This document shows positions 33,581-45,830 of a stretch of DNA of 64,000 nt, piece by piece. Each line of letters starts with the position of its first letter. Position 1 is the stretch's first letter. The notes under the pieces were generated by a model. That model was given only the letters and a program-made list of their open reading frames with translations, ran no database searches and was not told where the DNA came from. The translations under genes and the position numbers were made by a program. This DNA comes from Pyrrhosoma nymphula (taxonomy: Eukaryota; Arthropoda; Insecta; Odonata; Coenagrionidae), in contig OY754327.1 in assembly GCA_963573305.1 (NCBI GenBank), positions 183,094,386-183,158,385 of the forward strand. Reading direction: 5' to 3'.

Positions 33581-34962
33581 TTTTGTTTAATAATTTTTAC
33601 CTCCAGTTAACTCCGATTTATATATTATTTGGAAATTTAAAGAAGGAACAATTAATAAAAATTTAAAGCAATAATTAAAAAACATGATACTCGAGAAATA
33701 AACCCAACGTATCTTAAACGTCGTCGTGGCCGTGCTCTTTAAATCAGTGGTGCCTTTATTTTGAGATGCTGAGTTCCCCGGGTCAATCCCACCTCGGGTC
33801 ATTTACTTTTTTTGTTTAATAATTTTTACCTCCAGTTAACTCCGATTTATATATTATTTGGAAATTTAAAGAAGGAACAATTAATAAAAATTTAAAGCAA
33901 TAATTAAAAAACATGATACTCGAGAAATAAACCCAACGTATCTTAAACGTCGTCGTGGCCGTGCTCTTTAAATCACTGGTGCCTTTATTTTGAGATGCTG
34001 AGTTCCCCGGGTCAATCCCACCTCGGGTCATTTACTTTTTTTGTTTAATAATTTTTACCTCCAGTTAACTCCGATTTATATATTATTTGGAAATTTAAAG
34101 AAGGAACAATTAATAAAAATTTAAAGCAATAATTAAAAAACATGATACTCGAGAAATAAACCCACCGTATCTTAAACGTCGTCGTGGCCGTGCTCTTTAA
34201 ATCACTGGTGCCTTTATTTTGAGATGCTGAGTTCCCCGGGTCAATCCCACCTCGGGTCATTTACTTTTTTTGTTTAATAATTTTTACCTCCAGTTAACTC
34301 CGATTTATATATTATTTGGAAATTTAAAGAATGAACAATTAATAAAAATTTAAAGCAATAATTAAAAAACATAATACTCGAGAAATAAACCCAACGTATC
34401 TTAAACGTCGTCGTGGCCGAGCTCTTTAAATCACTGGTGCCTTTATTTTGAGATGCTGAGTTTCCCGGGTCAATCCCACCTCGGGTCATTTACTTTTTTT
34501 GTTTAATAATTTTTACCCCTCCAGTTAACTCCGATTTATATATTATTTGGAAATTTAAAGAAGGAACAAATAATAAAAATTTAAAGCAATAATTAAAAAA
34601 CATGATACTCGAGAAATAAACCCAACGTATCTTAAACGTCGTCGTGGCCGTGCTCTTTAAATCACTGGTGCCTTTATTTTGAGATGCTGAGTTCCCCGGG
34701 TCAATCCCACCTCGGGTCATTTACTTTTTTTGTTTAATAATTTTTACCTCCAGTTAACTCCGATTTATATATTATTTGGAAATTTAAAGAAGGAACAATT
34801 AATAAAAATTTAAAGCAGTAATTAAAAAACATGATACTCGAGAAATAAACCCAACGTATCTTAAACGTCGTCGTGGCCGTGCTCTTTAAATCACTGGTGC
34901 CTTTATTTTGAGATGCTGAGTTCCCCGGGTCAATCCCACCTCGGGTCATTTACTTTTTTTGT

Positions 34963-37473
34963 TTAATAATTTTTACCTCCAGTTAACTCCGATTTATATA
35001 TTATTTGGAAATATAAAGAAGGAACAATTAATAAAAATTTAAAGCAATAATTAAAAAACATGATACTCGAGAAATAAACCCAACGTATCTTAAACGTCGT
35101 CGTGGCCGTGCTCTTTAAATCACTGGTGCCTTTATTTTGAGATGCTGAGTTCCCCGGGTCAATCCCACCTCGGGACATTTACTTTTTTTGTTTAATAATT
35201 TTTACCTCCAGTTAACTCCGATTTATATATTATTTGGAAATTTAAAGAAGGAACAATTAATAAAAATTTAAAGCAATAATTAAAAAACTTGATACTCGAG
35301 AAATAAACCCAACATATCTTAAACGTCGTCGTGGCCGTGCTCTTTAAATCACTGGTGCCTTTATTTTGAGATGCTGAGTTCCCCGGGTCAATCCCACCTC
35401 GGGACATTTACTTTTTTTGTTTAATAATTTTTACCTCCAGTTAACTCCGATTTATATATTATTTGGAAATTTAAAGAAGGAACAACTAATAAAAATTTAA
35501 AGCAATAATTAAAAAACTTGATACTCGAGAAATAAACCCATCATATCTTAAACGTCGTCGTGGCCGTGCTCTTTAAATCACTGGTGCCTTTATTTTGAGA
35601 TGCTGAGTTCCCCGGGTCAATCCCACCTCGGGTCATTTACTTTTTTTGTTTAATAATTTTTACCTCCAGTTAACTCCGATTTATATATTATTTGGAAATT
35701 TAAAGAAGGAACAATTAATAAAAATTTAAAGCAATAATTAAAAAACATGATAATATACTCGAGAAATAAACCCAACGTATCTTAAACGTCGTCCTGGCCG
35801 TGCTCTTTAAATCACTGGTGCCTTTATTTTGAGATGCTGAGTTCCCCGGGTCAATCCCACCTCGGGTCATTTACTTTTTTTGTTTAATAATTTTTACCTC
35901 CAGTTAACTCCGATTTATATATTATTTGGAAATTTAAAGAAGGAACAATTAATAAAAATTTAAAGCAATAGTTAAAAAACATGATACTCGAGAAATAAAC
36001 ATACCGTATCTTAAACGTCCTCGTGGCCGTGCTCTTTAAATCACTGGTGCCTTTATTTTGAGATGCTGAGTTCCCCGGGTCAATCCCACCTCCGGTCATT
36101 TACTTTTTTTGTTTAATAATTTTTACCTCCAGTTAACTCCGATTTATATATTATTTGGAAATTTAAAGAAGGAACAATTAATAAAAATTTAAAGCAATAA
36201 TTAAAAAACATGATACTCGAGAAATAAACCCAACGTATCTTAAACGTCGTCGTGGCCGTGCTCTTTAAATCACTGGTGCCTTTATTTTGAGATGCTGAGT
36301 TCCCCGGGTCAATCCCACCTCGGGTCATTTACTTTTTTTGTTTAATAATTTTTACCTCCAGTTAACTCCGATTTGTATATTATTTGGAAATTTAAAGAAG
36401 GAACAATTAATAAAAATTTAAAGCAATAATTAAAAAACATAATACTCGAGAAATAAACCCAACGTATCTTAAACGTCGTCGTGGCCGAGCTCTTTAAATC
36501 ACTGGTGCCTTTATTTTGAGATGCTGAGTTTCCCGGGTCAATCCCACCTCGGGTCATTTACTTTTTTTGTTTAATAATTTTTACCCCTCCAGTTAACTCC
36601 GATTTATATATTATTTGGAAGTTTAAAGAAGGAACAATTAATAAAAATTTAAAGCAATAATTAAAAAACATGATACTCGAGAAATAAACCCAACGTATCT
36701 TAAACGTCGTCGTGGCCGAGCTCTTTAAATCACTGGTGCCTTTATTTTGGGATGCTGAGTTCCCCGGTTCAATCCCACATCGTGTCTTTTACTTTTTTTG
36801 TTTAATAATTTTCTCCAGCAGTAAAATCCGAATTATATACCTATTTTTCGGAAATTTAAGGAAGGAACAATTAATAAAAATTTAAAGCATTAATTTAAAA
36901 TCTTGATAATCGATAAATAACCTCAACGTAACTCGCCGTGGCCGTGCATCTTAAATCGCTGATGCATTTTTGTTGAGATACTGAGTTCCCTGGTTCAATC
37001 CCACCTCGTATAATTTACTTTTTTTAGTAAAATATATTTGAACACCAGTTATCTCTGAATTACATATTTTTTGGAACATAAAAGAAGGAACAACTAAAAA
37101 AAATTTAAAGCAATTTTTTAAAATCATAATACTCGGTAAATAACTCCATCGTATCTATAACGTCGTCGTGGCCGTGCTCTTTAAATCACTGGTGCCGTTA
37201 TTTTGAGATGCTGAGTTCCCCGGGTCAATCCCACCTCGGGTCATTTACTTTTTTTGTTTAATAATTTTTACCTCCAGTTAACTCCGATTTATATATTATT
37301 TGGAAATTTAAAGAAGGAATAATTAATAAAAATTTAAAGCAATAATTAAAAAACATAATACTCGAGAAATAAACCCAACGTATCTTAAACGTCGTCGTGG
37401 CCGAGCTCTTTAAATCACTGGTGCCTTTATTTTGAGATGCTGAGTTTCCCGGGTCAATCCCACCTCGGGTCAT
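34963..37473 (+). repeat. Higher-order block, third copy
   Basis: Same monomer order as 28,531-31,275 with two monomers missing, ending in the TCCAGCAGTAAAATCCG divergent units near 36,815 and the GGCCGAGCTC unit near 37,400. It leads directly into the 37,258-39,550 block. Confidence 0.8.
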
Positions 37474-39550
37474 TTACTTTTTTTGTTTAATAATTTTTAA
37501 TCCTCCAGTTAACTCCGATTTATATATTATTTGGAAATTTAAAGAAGGAACAAATAATAAAAATTTAAAGCAATAATTAAAAAACATGATACTCGAGAAA
37601 TAAACCCAACGTATCTTAAACGTCGTCGTGGCCGTGCTCTTTAAATCACTGGTGCCTTTATTTTGAGATGCTGAGTTCCCCGGGTCAATCCCACCTCGGG
37701 TCATTTACTTTTTTTGTTTAATAATTTTTACCTCCAGTTAACTCCAATTTATATATTATTTGGAAAAATAAAGAAGGAACAATTAATAAAAATTTAAAGC
37801 AATAATTAAAAAACATGATACTCGAGAAATAAACCCAACGTATCTTAAACGTCCTCGTGGCCGTGCTCTTTAAATCACTGGTGCCTTTATTTTGAGATGC
37901 TGATTTCCCCGGGTCAATCCCACCTCGGGTCATTTACTTTTTTTGTTTAATAATTTTTACCTCCAGTTAACTCCGATTTATATATTATTTGGAAATTTAA
38001 AGAAGGAACAATTAATAAAAATTTAAAGCAATAATTAAAAAACTTGATACTCGAGAAATAAACCCAACATATCTTAAACGTCGTCGTGGCCGTGCTCTTT
38101 AAATCACTGGTGCCTTTATTTTGAGATGCTGAGTTCCCCGGGTCAATCCCACCTCGGGACATTTACTTTTTTTGTTTAATAATTTTTACCTCCAGTTAAC
38201 TACGATTTATATATTATTTGGAAATTTAAAGAAGGAACAATTAATAAAAATTTAAAGCAATAATTAAAAAACATGATACTCGAGAAATAAACATACCGTA
38301 TCTTAAACGTCCTCGTGGCCGTGCTCTTTAAATCACTGGTGCCTTTATTTTGAGATGCTAAGTTCCCCGGGTCAATCCCACCTCGGGTCATTTACTTTTT
38401 TTGTTTAATAATTTTTACCTCCAGTTAACTCCGATTTATATATTATTTGGAAATTTAAAGAAGGAACAATTAATAAAAATTTAAAGCAATAATTAAAAAA
38501 CATGATACTCGAGAAATAAACCCAACGTATCTTAAACGTCGTCGTGGCCGTGCTCTTTAAATCACTGGTACCTTTATTTTGAGATGCTGGGTTCCCCGGG
38601 TCAATCCCACCTCGGGTCATTTACTTTTTTTGTTTAATAATTTTTACCTCCAGTTAACTCCGATTTATATATTATTTGGAAATTTAAAGAAGGAACAATT
38701 AATAAAAATTTAAAGCAATAATTAAAAAACATGATACTCGAGAAATAAACCCACCGTATCTTAAACGTCGTCGTGGCCGTGCTCGTTATATCGATGGTGC
38801 CTTTATTTTGAATTGCTGAGTTCCCCGGGTCAATCCCACCTCGTGTCAATTACTTTTTTCTGTTTAATAATTTTTATTACCAATTATTCATGATATATAT
38901 ATTTTTTGGAACTTTTAATAATTTTTACCTCTAGTTAACTCCGAATTATAAATTATTTGGAAATTTAAAGATAGAACAAATAATAAAAATTTAAAGTTAC
39001 AATTTGAAACCATTATACTCGGAAAATTACCCCACCGAATCTTGAACGTCGTCGTGTCCGTGCACGCTAAATCGCTGGAGCTTTTATGTTGAAATGCTGA
39101 GTTCCCCGGTTCAATCCCACATCGTGTCATTTAATTTTTTTTGGAAATTTAAAGAAGGAACAATTAATAAAAATTTAAAGCAATAATTAAAAAACATGAT
39201 ACTCGAGAAATAAACATACCGTATTTAAACGTCCTCGTGGCCGTGCTCTTTAAATCACTGGTGCCTTTATTTTGAGATGCTGAGTTCCCCGGGTCAATCC
39301 CACCTCCGGTCATTTACTTTTTTTGTTTAATAATTTTTACCTCCAGTTAACTCCGATTTATATATTATTTGGAAATTTAAAGAAGGAACAATTAATAAAA
39401 ATTTAAAGCAATAATTAAAAAACATGATACTCGAGAAATAAACCCAACGTATCTTAAACGTCGTCGTGGCCGTGCTCTTTAAATCACTGGTGCCTTTATT
39501 TTGAGATGCTGAGTTCCCCGGGTCAATCCCACCTCGGGTCATTTACTTTT
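37258..39550 (+). repeat. Second copy of the 31,289-33,580 block
   Basis: Same monomer order at offset 5,970 bp; a single-base loss in GTATTTAAAC near 39,223 changes the offset to 5,969 for the following unit. Confidence 0.85.
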
Positions 39551-42500
39551 TTTGTTTAATAATTTTTACCTCCAGTTAACTCCGATTTATATATTATTTG
39601 GAAATTTAAAGAAGGAACAATTAATAAAAATTTAAAGCAATAATTAAAAATCTTGATAATCGATAAATAACCTCAACGTAACTCGCCGTGGCCGTGCATC
39701 TTAAATCGCTGATGCATTTTTGTTGAGATACTGAGTTCCCTGGTTCAATCCCACCTCGTATAATTTACTTTTTTTAGTAAAATATATTTTAACACCAGTT
39801 ATCTCTGAATTACATATTTTTTGGAACATAAAAGAAGGAAAAACTAAAAAAAATTTAAAGCAATTTTTTAAAATCATAATACTCGGTAAATAACTCCATC
39901 GTATCTATAACGTCGTCGTGGCCGTGCTCTTTAAATCACTGGTGCCTATATTTTGAGATGCTGAGTTCCCCTGGTCAATCCCACCTCGGGTCATTTACTT
40001 TTTTTGTTTAATAATTTTTACCTCCAGTTAACTCCGATTTATATATTATTTGGAAATTTAAAGAAGGAACAATTAATAAAAATTTAAAGCAATAATTAAA
40101 AAACATGATACTCGAGAAATAAACCCAACGTATCTTAAACGTCGTCGTGGCCGTGCTCTTTAAATCACTGGTGCCTTTATTTTGAGATGCTGAGTTCCCC
40201 GGGTCAATCCCACCTCGGGTCATTTACTTTTTTTGTTTAATAATTTTTACCTCCAGTTAACTCCGATTTATATATTATTTGGAAATTTAAAGAAGGAACA
40301 ATTAATAAAAATTTAAAGCAATAATTAAAAAACATGATACTCGAGAAATAAACCCAACGTATCTTAAACGTCGTCGTGGCCGTGCTCTTTAAATCACTGG
40401 TGCCTTTATTTTGAGATGCTGAGTTCCCCGGGTCAATCCCACCTCGGGTCATTTACTTTTTTTGTTTAATAATTTTTACCTCCAGTTAACTCCGATTTAT
40501 ATATTATTTGGAAATTTAAAGAAGGAACAATTAATTAAAATTTAAAGCAATAATTAAAAAACATGATACTCGAGAAATAAACCCACCGTATCTTAAACGT
40601 CGTCGTGGCCGTGCTCGTTAAATAACTGGTGCCTTTATTTTGAGATGCTGAGTTCCCCGGGTCAATCCCACCTCGGGTCATTTACTTTTTTTGTTTAATA
40701 ATTTTTACCTCCAGTTAACTCCGATTTATATATTTTTTGAAAATTTAAAGAAGGAACAATTAATAAATATTTAAAGCAATAATTAAAAAACATGATACTC
40801 GAGAAATAAACCCAACGTATCTTAAACGTCGTCGTGGCCGTGCTCTTTAAATCACTGGTGCCTTTATTTTGAGATGCTGAGTTCCCCGGGTCAATCCCAC
40901 CTCGGGTCATTTACTTTTTTTGTTTAATAATTTTTACCTCCAGTTAACTCCGATTTATATATTATTTGGAAATTTAAAGAAGGAACAATTAATAAAAATT
41001 TAAAGCAATAATTAAAAAACATAATACTCGAGAAATAAACCCAACGTATCTTAAACGTCGTCGTGGCCGAGCTCTTTAAATCACTGGTGCCTTTATTTTG
41101 AGATGCTGAGTTTCCCGGGTCAATCCCACCTCGGGTCATTTACTTTTTTTGTTTAATAATTTTTACCCCTCCAGTTAACTCCGATTTATATATTATTTGG
41201 AAATTTAAAGAAGGAACAATTAATAAAAATTTAAAGCAATAATTAAAAAACATGATACTCGAGAAATAAACCCAACGTATCTTAAACGTCCTCGTGGCCG
41301 TGCTCTTTAAATCACTGGTGCCTTTATTTTGAGATGCTGAGTTCCCCCGGTCAATCCCACCTCGGGGCATTTATTTTTTTTGTTTAATAATTTTTACCTC
41401 CAGTTAACTCCAATTTATATATTATTTGGAAAAATAAAGAAGGAACAATTAATAAAAATTTAAAGCAATAATTAAAAAACATAATACTCGAGAAATAAAC
41501 CCAACGTATCTTAAACGTCGTCGTGGCCGTGCCCTTTAAATCACTGGTGCCTTTATTTTGAGATGCTGAGTTCCCCGGGTCAATCCCACCTCGGGACATT
41601 TACTTTTTTTGTTTAATAATTTTTACCTCCAGTTAACTCCGATTTATATATTATTTGGAAATTTAAAGAAGGAACAACTAATAAAAATTTAAAGCAATAA
41701 TTAAAAAACTTGATACTGGAGAAATAAACCCAACATATCTTAAACGTCGTCGTGGCCGTGCTCTTTAAATCACTGGTGCCTTTATTTTGAGATGCTGAGT
41801 TCCCCGGGTCAATCCCACCTCGGGTCATTTACTTTTTTTGTTTAATAATTTTTACCTCCAGTTAACTCCGATTTATATATTATTTGGAAATTTAAAGAAG
41901 GAACAATTAATAAAAATTTAAAGCAATAGTTAAAAAACATGATACTCGAGAAATAAACATACCGTATCTTTAACGTCCTCGTGGCCGTGCTCTTTAAATC
42001 ACTGGTGTCTTTATTTTGAGATGCTGAGTTCCCCGGGTCAATCCCACCTCCGGTCATTTACTTTTTTTGTTTAATAATTTTTACCTCCAGTTAACTCCGA
42101 TTTATATATTATTTGGAAATTTAAAGAAGGAACTATTAATAAAAATTTAAAGCAATAATTAAAAAACATGATACTCGAGAAATAAACCCAACGTATCTTA
42201 AACGTCGTCGTGGCCGTGCTCTTTAAATCACTGGTGCCTTTATTTTGAGATGCTGAGTTCCCCGGGTCAATCCCACCTCGGGTCATTTACTTTTTTTGTT
42301 TAATAATTTTTACCTCCAGTTAACTCCGATTTATATATTATTTGGAAATTTAAAGAAGGAACAATTAATAAAAATTTAAAGCAATAATTAAAAAACATAA
42401 TACTCGAGAAATAAACCCAACGTATCTTAAACGTCGTCGTGGCCGTGCTCTTTAAATCACTGGTGCCTTTATTTTGAGATGCTGAGTTCCCCGGGTCAAT

Positions 42501-45500
42501 CCCACCTCGGGACATTTACTTTTTTTGTTTAATAATTTTTACCTCCAGTTAACTCCGATTTATATATTATTTGGAAATTTAAAGAAGGAATAATTAATAG
42601 AAATTTAAAGCAATAATATGAAAACATGATAATATACTCGAGAAATAAACCCAACGTATCTTAAACGTCGTCGTGGCCGTGCTCTTTAAATAACTGGTGC
42701 CTTTATTTTGAGATGCTGAGTTCCCCGGGTCAATCCCACCTCGAGTCATTTACTTTTTTTGTTTAATAATTTTTACCTCCAGTTAACTCCGATTTATATA
42801 TTATTTGGAAATTTAAAGAAGGAACAATTAATAAAAATTTAAAGCAATAATTAAAAAACATGATACTCGAGAAATAAACATACCGAATCTTAAACGTCCT
42901 CGTGGCCGTGCTCTTTAAATCACTGGTGCCTTTATTTTGAGATGCTGAGTTCCCCGGGTCAATCCCACCTCCGGTCATTTACTTTTTTTGTTTAATAATT
43001 TTTACCTCCAGTTAACTCCGATTTATATATTATTTGGAAATTTAAAGAAGGAACAATTAATAAAAATTTAAAGCAATAATTAAAAAACATGATACTCGAG
43101 AAATAAACCCAACATATCTTAAACGTCGTCGTGGCCGAGCTCTTTAAATCACTGGTGCCTTTATTTTGAGATGCTGAGTTCCCCGGCTCAATCCCACCTC
43201 GGGTCATTTACTTTTTTTGTTTAATAATTTTTACCTCCAGTTAACTCCGATTTATATATTATTTGGAAATTTAAAGAAGGAACAATTAATAAAAATTTAA
43301 AGCAATAATTAAAAAACATGATAATATACTCGAGAAATAAACCCAACGTATTTTAAACGTCGACGTGGCCGTGCTCTTTAAATCACTGGTGCCTTTATTT
43401 TGAGATGCTGAGTTCCCCGGGTCAATCCCACCTCGAGTCATTTACTTTTTTTGTTTAATAATTTTTACCTCCAGTTAACTCCGATTTATATATTATTTGG
43501 AAATTTAAAGAAGGAACAATTAATAAAAATTTAAAGCAATAATTAAAAAACATGATACTCGAGAAATAAACATACCGTATCTTAAACGTCCTCGTGGCCG
43601 TGCTCTTTAAATCACTGGTGCCTTTATTTTGAGATGCTGAGTTCCCCGGGTCAATCCCACCTCCGGTCATTTACTTTTTTTGTTTAATAATTTTTACCTC
43701 AAGTTAACTCCGATTTATATATTATTTGGAAATTTAAAGAACGGAACAATTAATAAAAATTTAAAGCAATAATTAAAAAACATGATACTCGAGAAATAAA
43801 CCCAACGTATCTTAAACGTCGTCGTGGTTGTGCTCTTTAAATCACTGGTGCCTTTATTTTGAGATGCTGAGTTCCCCGGGTCAATCCCACCTCGGGTCAT
43901 TTACTTTTTTTGTTTAATAATTTTTACTTCCAGTTAACTCCGATTTATATATTATTTGGAAATTTAAAGAAGGAACAATTAATAAAAATTTAAAGCAATA
44001 ATTAAAAAACATAATACTCGAGAAATAAACCCAACGTATCTTAAACGTCGTCGTGGCCGAGCTCTTTAAATCACTGGTGCCTTTATTTTGAGATGCTGAG
44101 TTTCCCGGGTCAATCCCACCTCGGGTCATTTACTTTTTTTGTTTAATAATTTTTACCCCTCCAGTTAACTCCGATTTATATATTATTTGGAAATTTAAAG
44201 AAGGAACAAATAATAAAAATTTAAAGCAATAATTAAAAAACATGATACTCGAGAAATAAACCCAACGTATCTTAAACGTCGTCGTGGCCGTGCTCTTTAA
44301 ATCACTGGTGCCTTTATTTTGAGATGCTGAGTTCCCCGGGTCAATCCCACCTCGGGTCATTTACTTTTTTTGTTTAATAATTTTTACCTCCAGTTAACTC
44401 CAATTTATATATTATTTGGAAAAATAAAGAAGGAACAATTAATAAAAATTTAAAGCAATAATTAAAAAACATGATACTCGAGAAATAAACCCAACGTATC
44501 TTAAACGTCCTCGTGGCCGTGCTCTTTAAATCACTGGTGCCTTTATTTTGAGATGCTGATTTCCCCGGGTCAATCCCACCTCGGGTCATTTACTTTTTTT
44601 GTTTAATAATTTTTACCTCCAGTTAACTCCGATTTATATATTATTTGGAAATTTAAAGAAGGAACAATTAATAAAAATTTAAAGCAATAATTAAAAAACT
44701 TGATACTCGAGAAATAAACCCAACATATCTTAAACGTCGTCGTGGCCGTGCTCTTTAAATCACTGGTGCCTTTATTTTGAGATGCTGAGTTCCCCGGGTC
44801 AATCCCACCTCGGGACATTTACTTTTTTTGTTTAATAATTTTTACCTCCATTTAACTCCGATTTATTTATTATTTGGAAATTTAAAGAAGGAACAATTAA
44901 TAAAAATTTAAAGCAATAATTAAAAAACATGATACTCGAGAAATAAACCCACCGTATCTTAAACGTCGTCGTGGCCGTGCTCGTTATATCGATGGTGCCT
45001 TTATTTTGAATTGCTGAGTTCCCCGGGTCAATCCCACCTCGGGTCATTTACTTTTTTTGTTTAATAATTTTTACCCCTCCAGTTAACTCCGATTTATATA
45101 TTATTTGGAAATTTAAAAAAGGAACAATTAATAAAAATTTAAAGCAATAATTAAAAAACATGATACTCGAGAAATAAACCCAACGTATCGTAAACGTCGT
45201 CGTGGCCGTGCTCTTTAAATCACTGGTGCCTTTATTTTGAGATGCTGAGTTCCCCGGGTCAATCCCACCTCGGGTCATTTACTTTATTTGTTTAATAATT
45301 TTTACCTCCAGTTAACTCCAATTTATATATTATTTGGAAAAATAAAGAAGGAACAATTATTAAAAATTTAAAGCAATAATTAAAAAACATGATACTCGAG
45401 AAATAAACCCAACGTATCTTAAACGTCCTCGTGGCCGTGCTCTTTAAATCACTGGTGCCTTTATTTTGAGATGCTGATTTCCCCGGGTCAATCCCACCTC

Positions 45501-45732
45501 GGGTCATTTACTTTTTTTGTTTAATAATTTTTACCTCCAGTTAACTCCGATTTATATATTATTTGGAAATTTAAAGAAGGAACAATTAATAAAAATTTAA
45601 AGCAATAATTAAAAAACTTGATACTCGAGAAATAAACCCTACATATCTTAAACGTCGTCGTGGCCGTGCTCTTTAAATCACTGGTGCCTTTATTTTGAGA
45701 TGCTGAGTTCCCCGGGTCAATCCCACCTCTGG

Positions 45733-45830
45733 TCACCTAACATAGCAGCCTTACTTTACCTTGCATTTATCTACTCAATATAAAAAGTTTGGAATTGGAA
45801 AACAATAAATAAAAATTTAAAGAATAAATT
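45733..45830 (+). other. Non-satellite insertion or breakpoint inside the array
   Basis: The monomer series is broken after CCACCTCTGGTCACC. About 55 bp of foreign sequence follows, then a degraded monomer (AAAATTTAAAGAATAAATTA). Positions 45,748-45,786 are an exact 39-bp reverse-complement match to 1,092-1,130 in the unique left region, and similarity continues weakly upstream (CCTAACATAGCA against CCTAGCATCAGAGC). It is probably the edge of a dispersed repeat present in both places. Confidence 0.8.
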
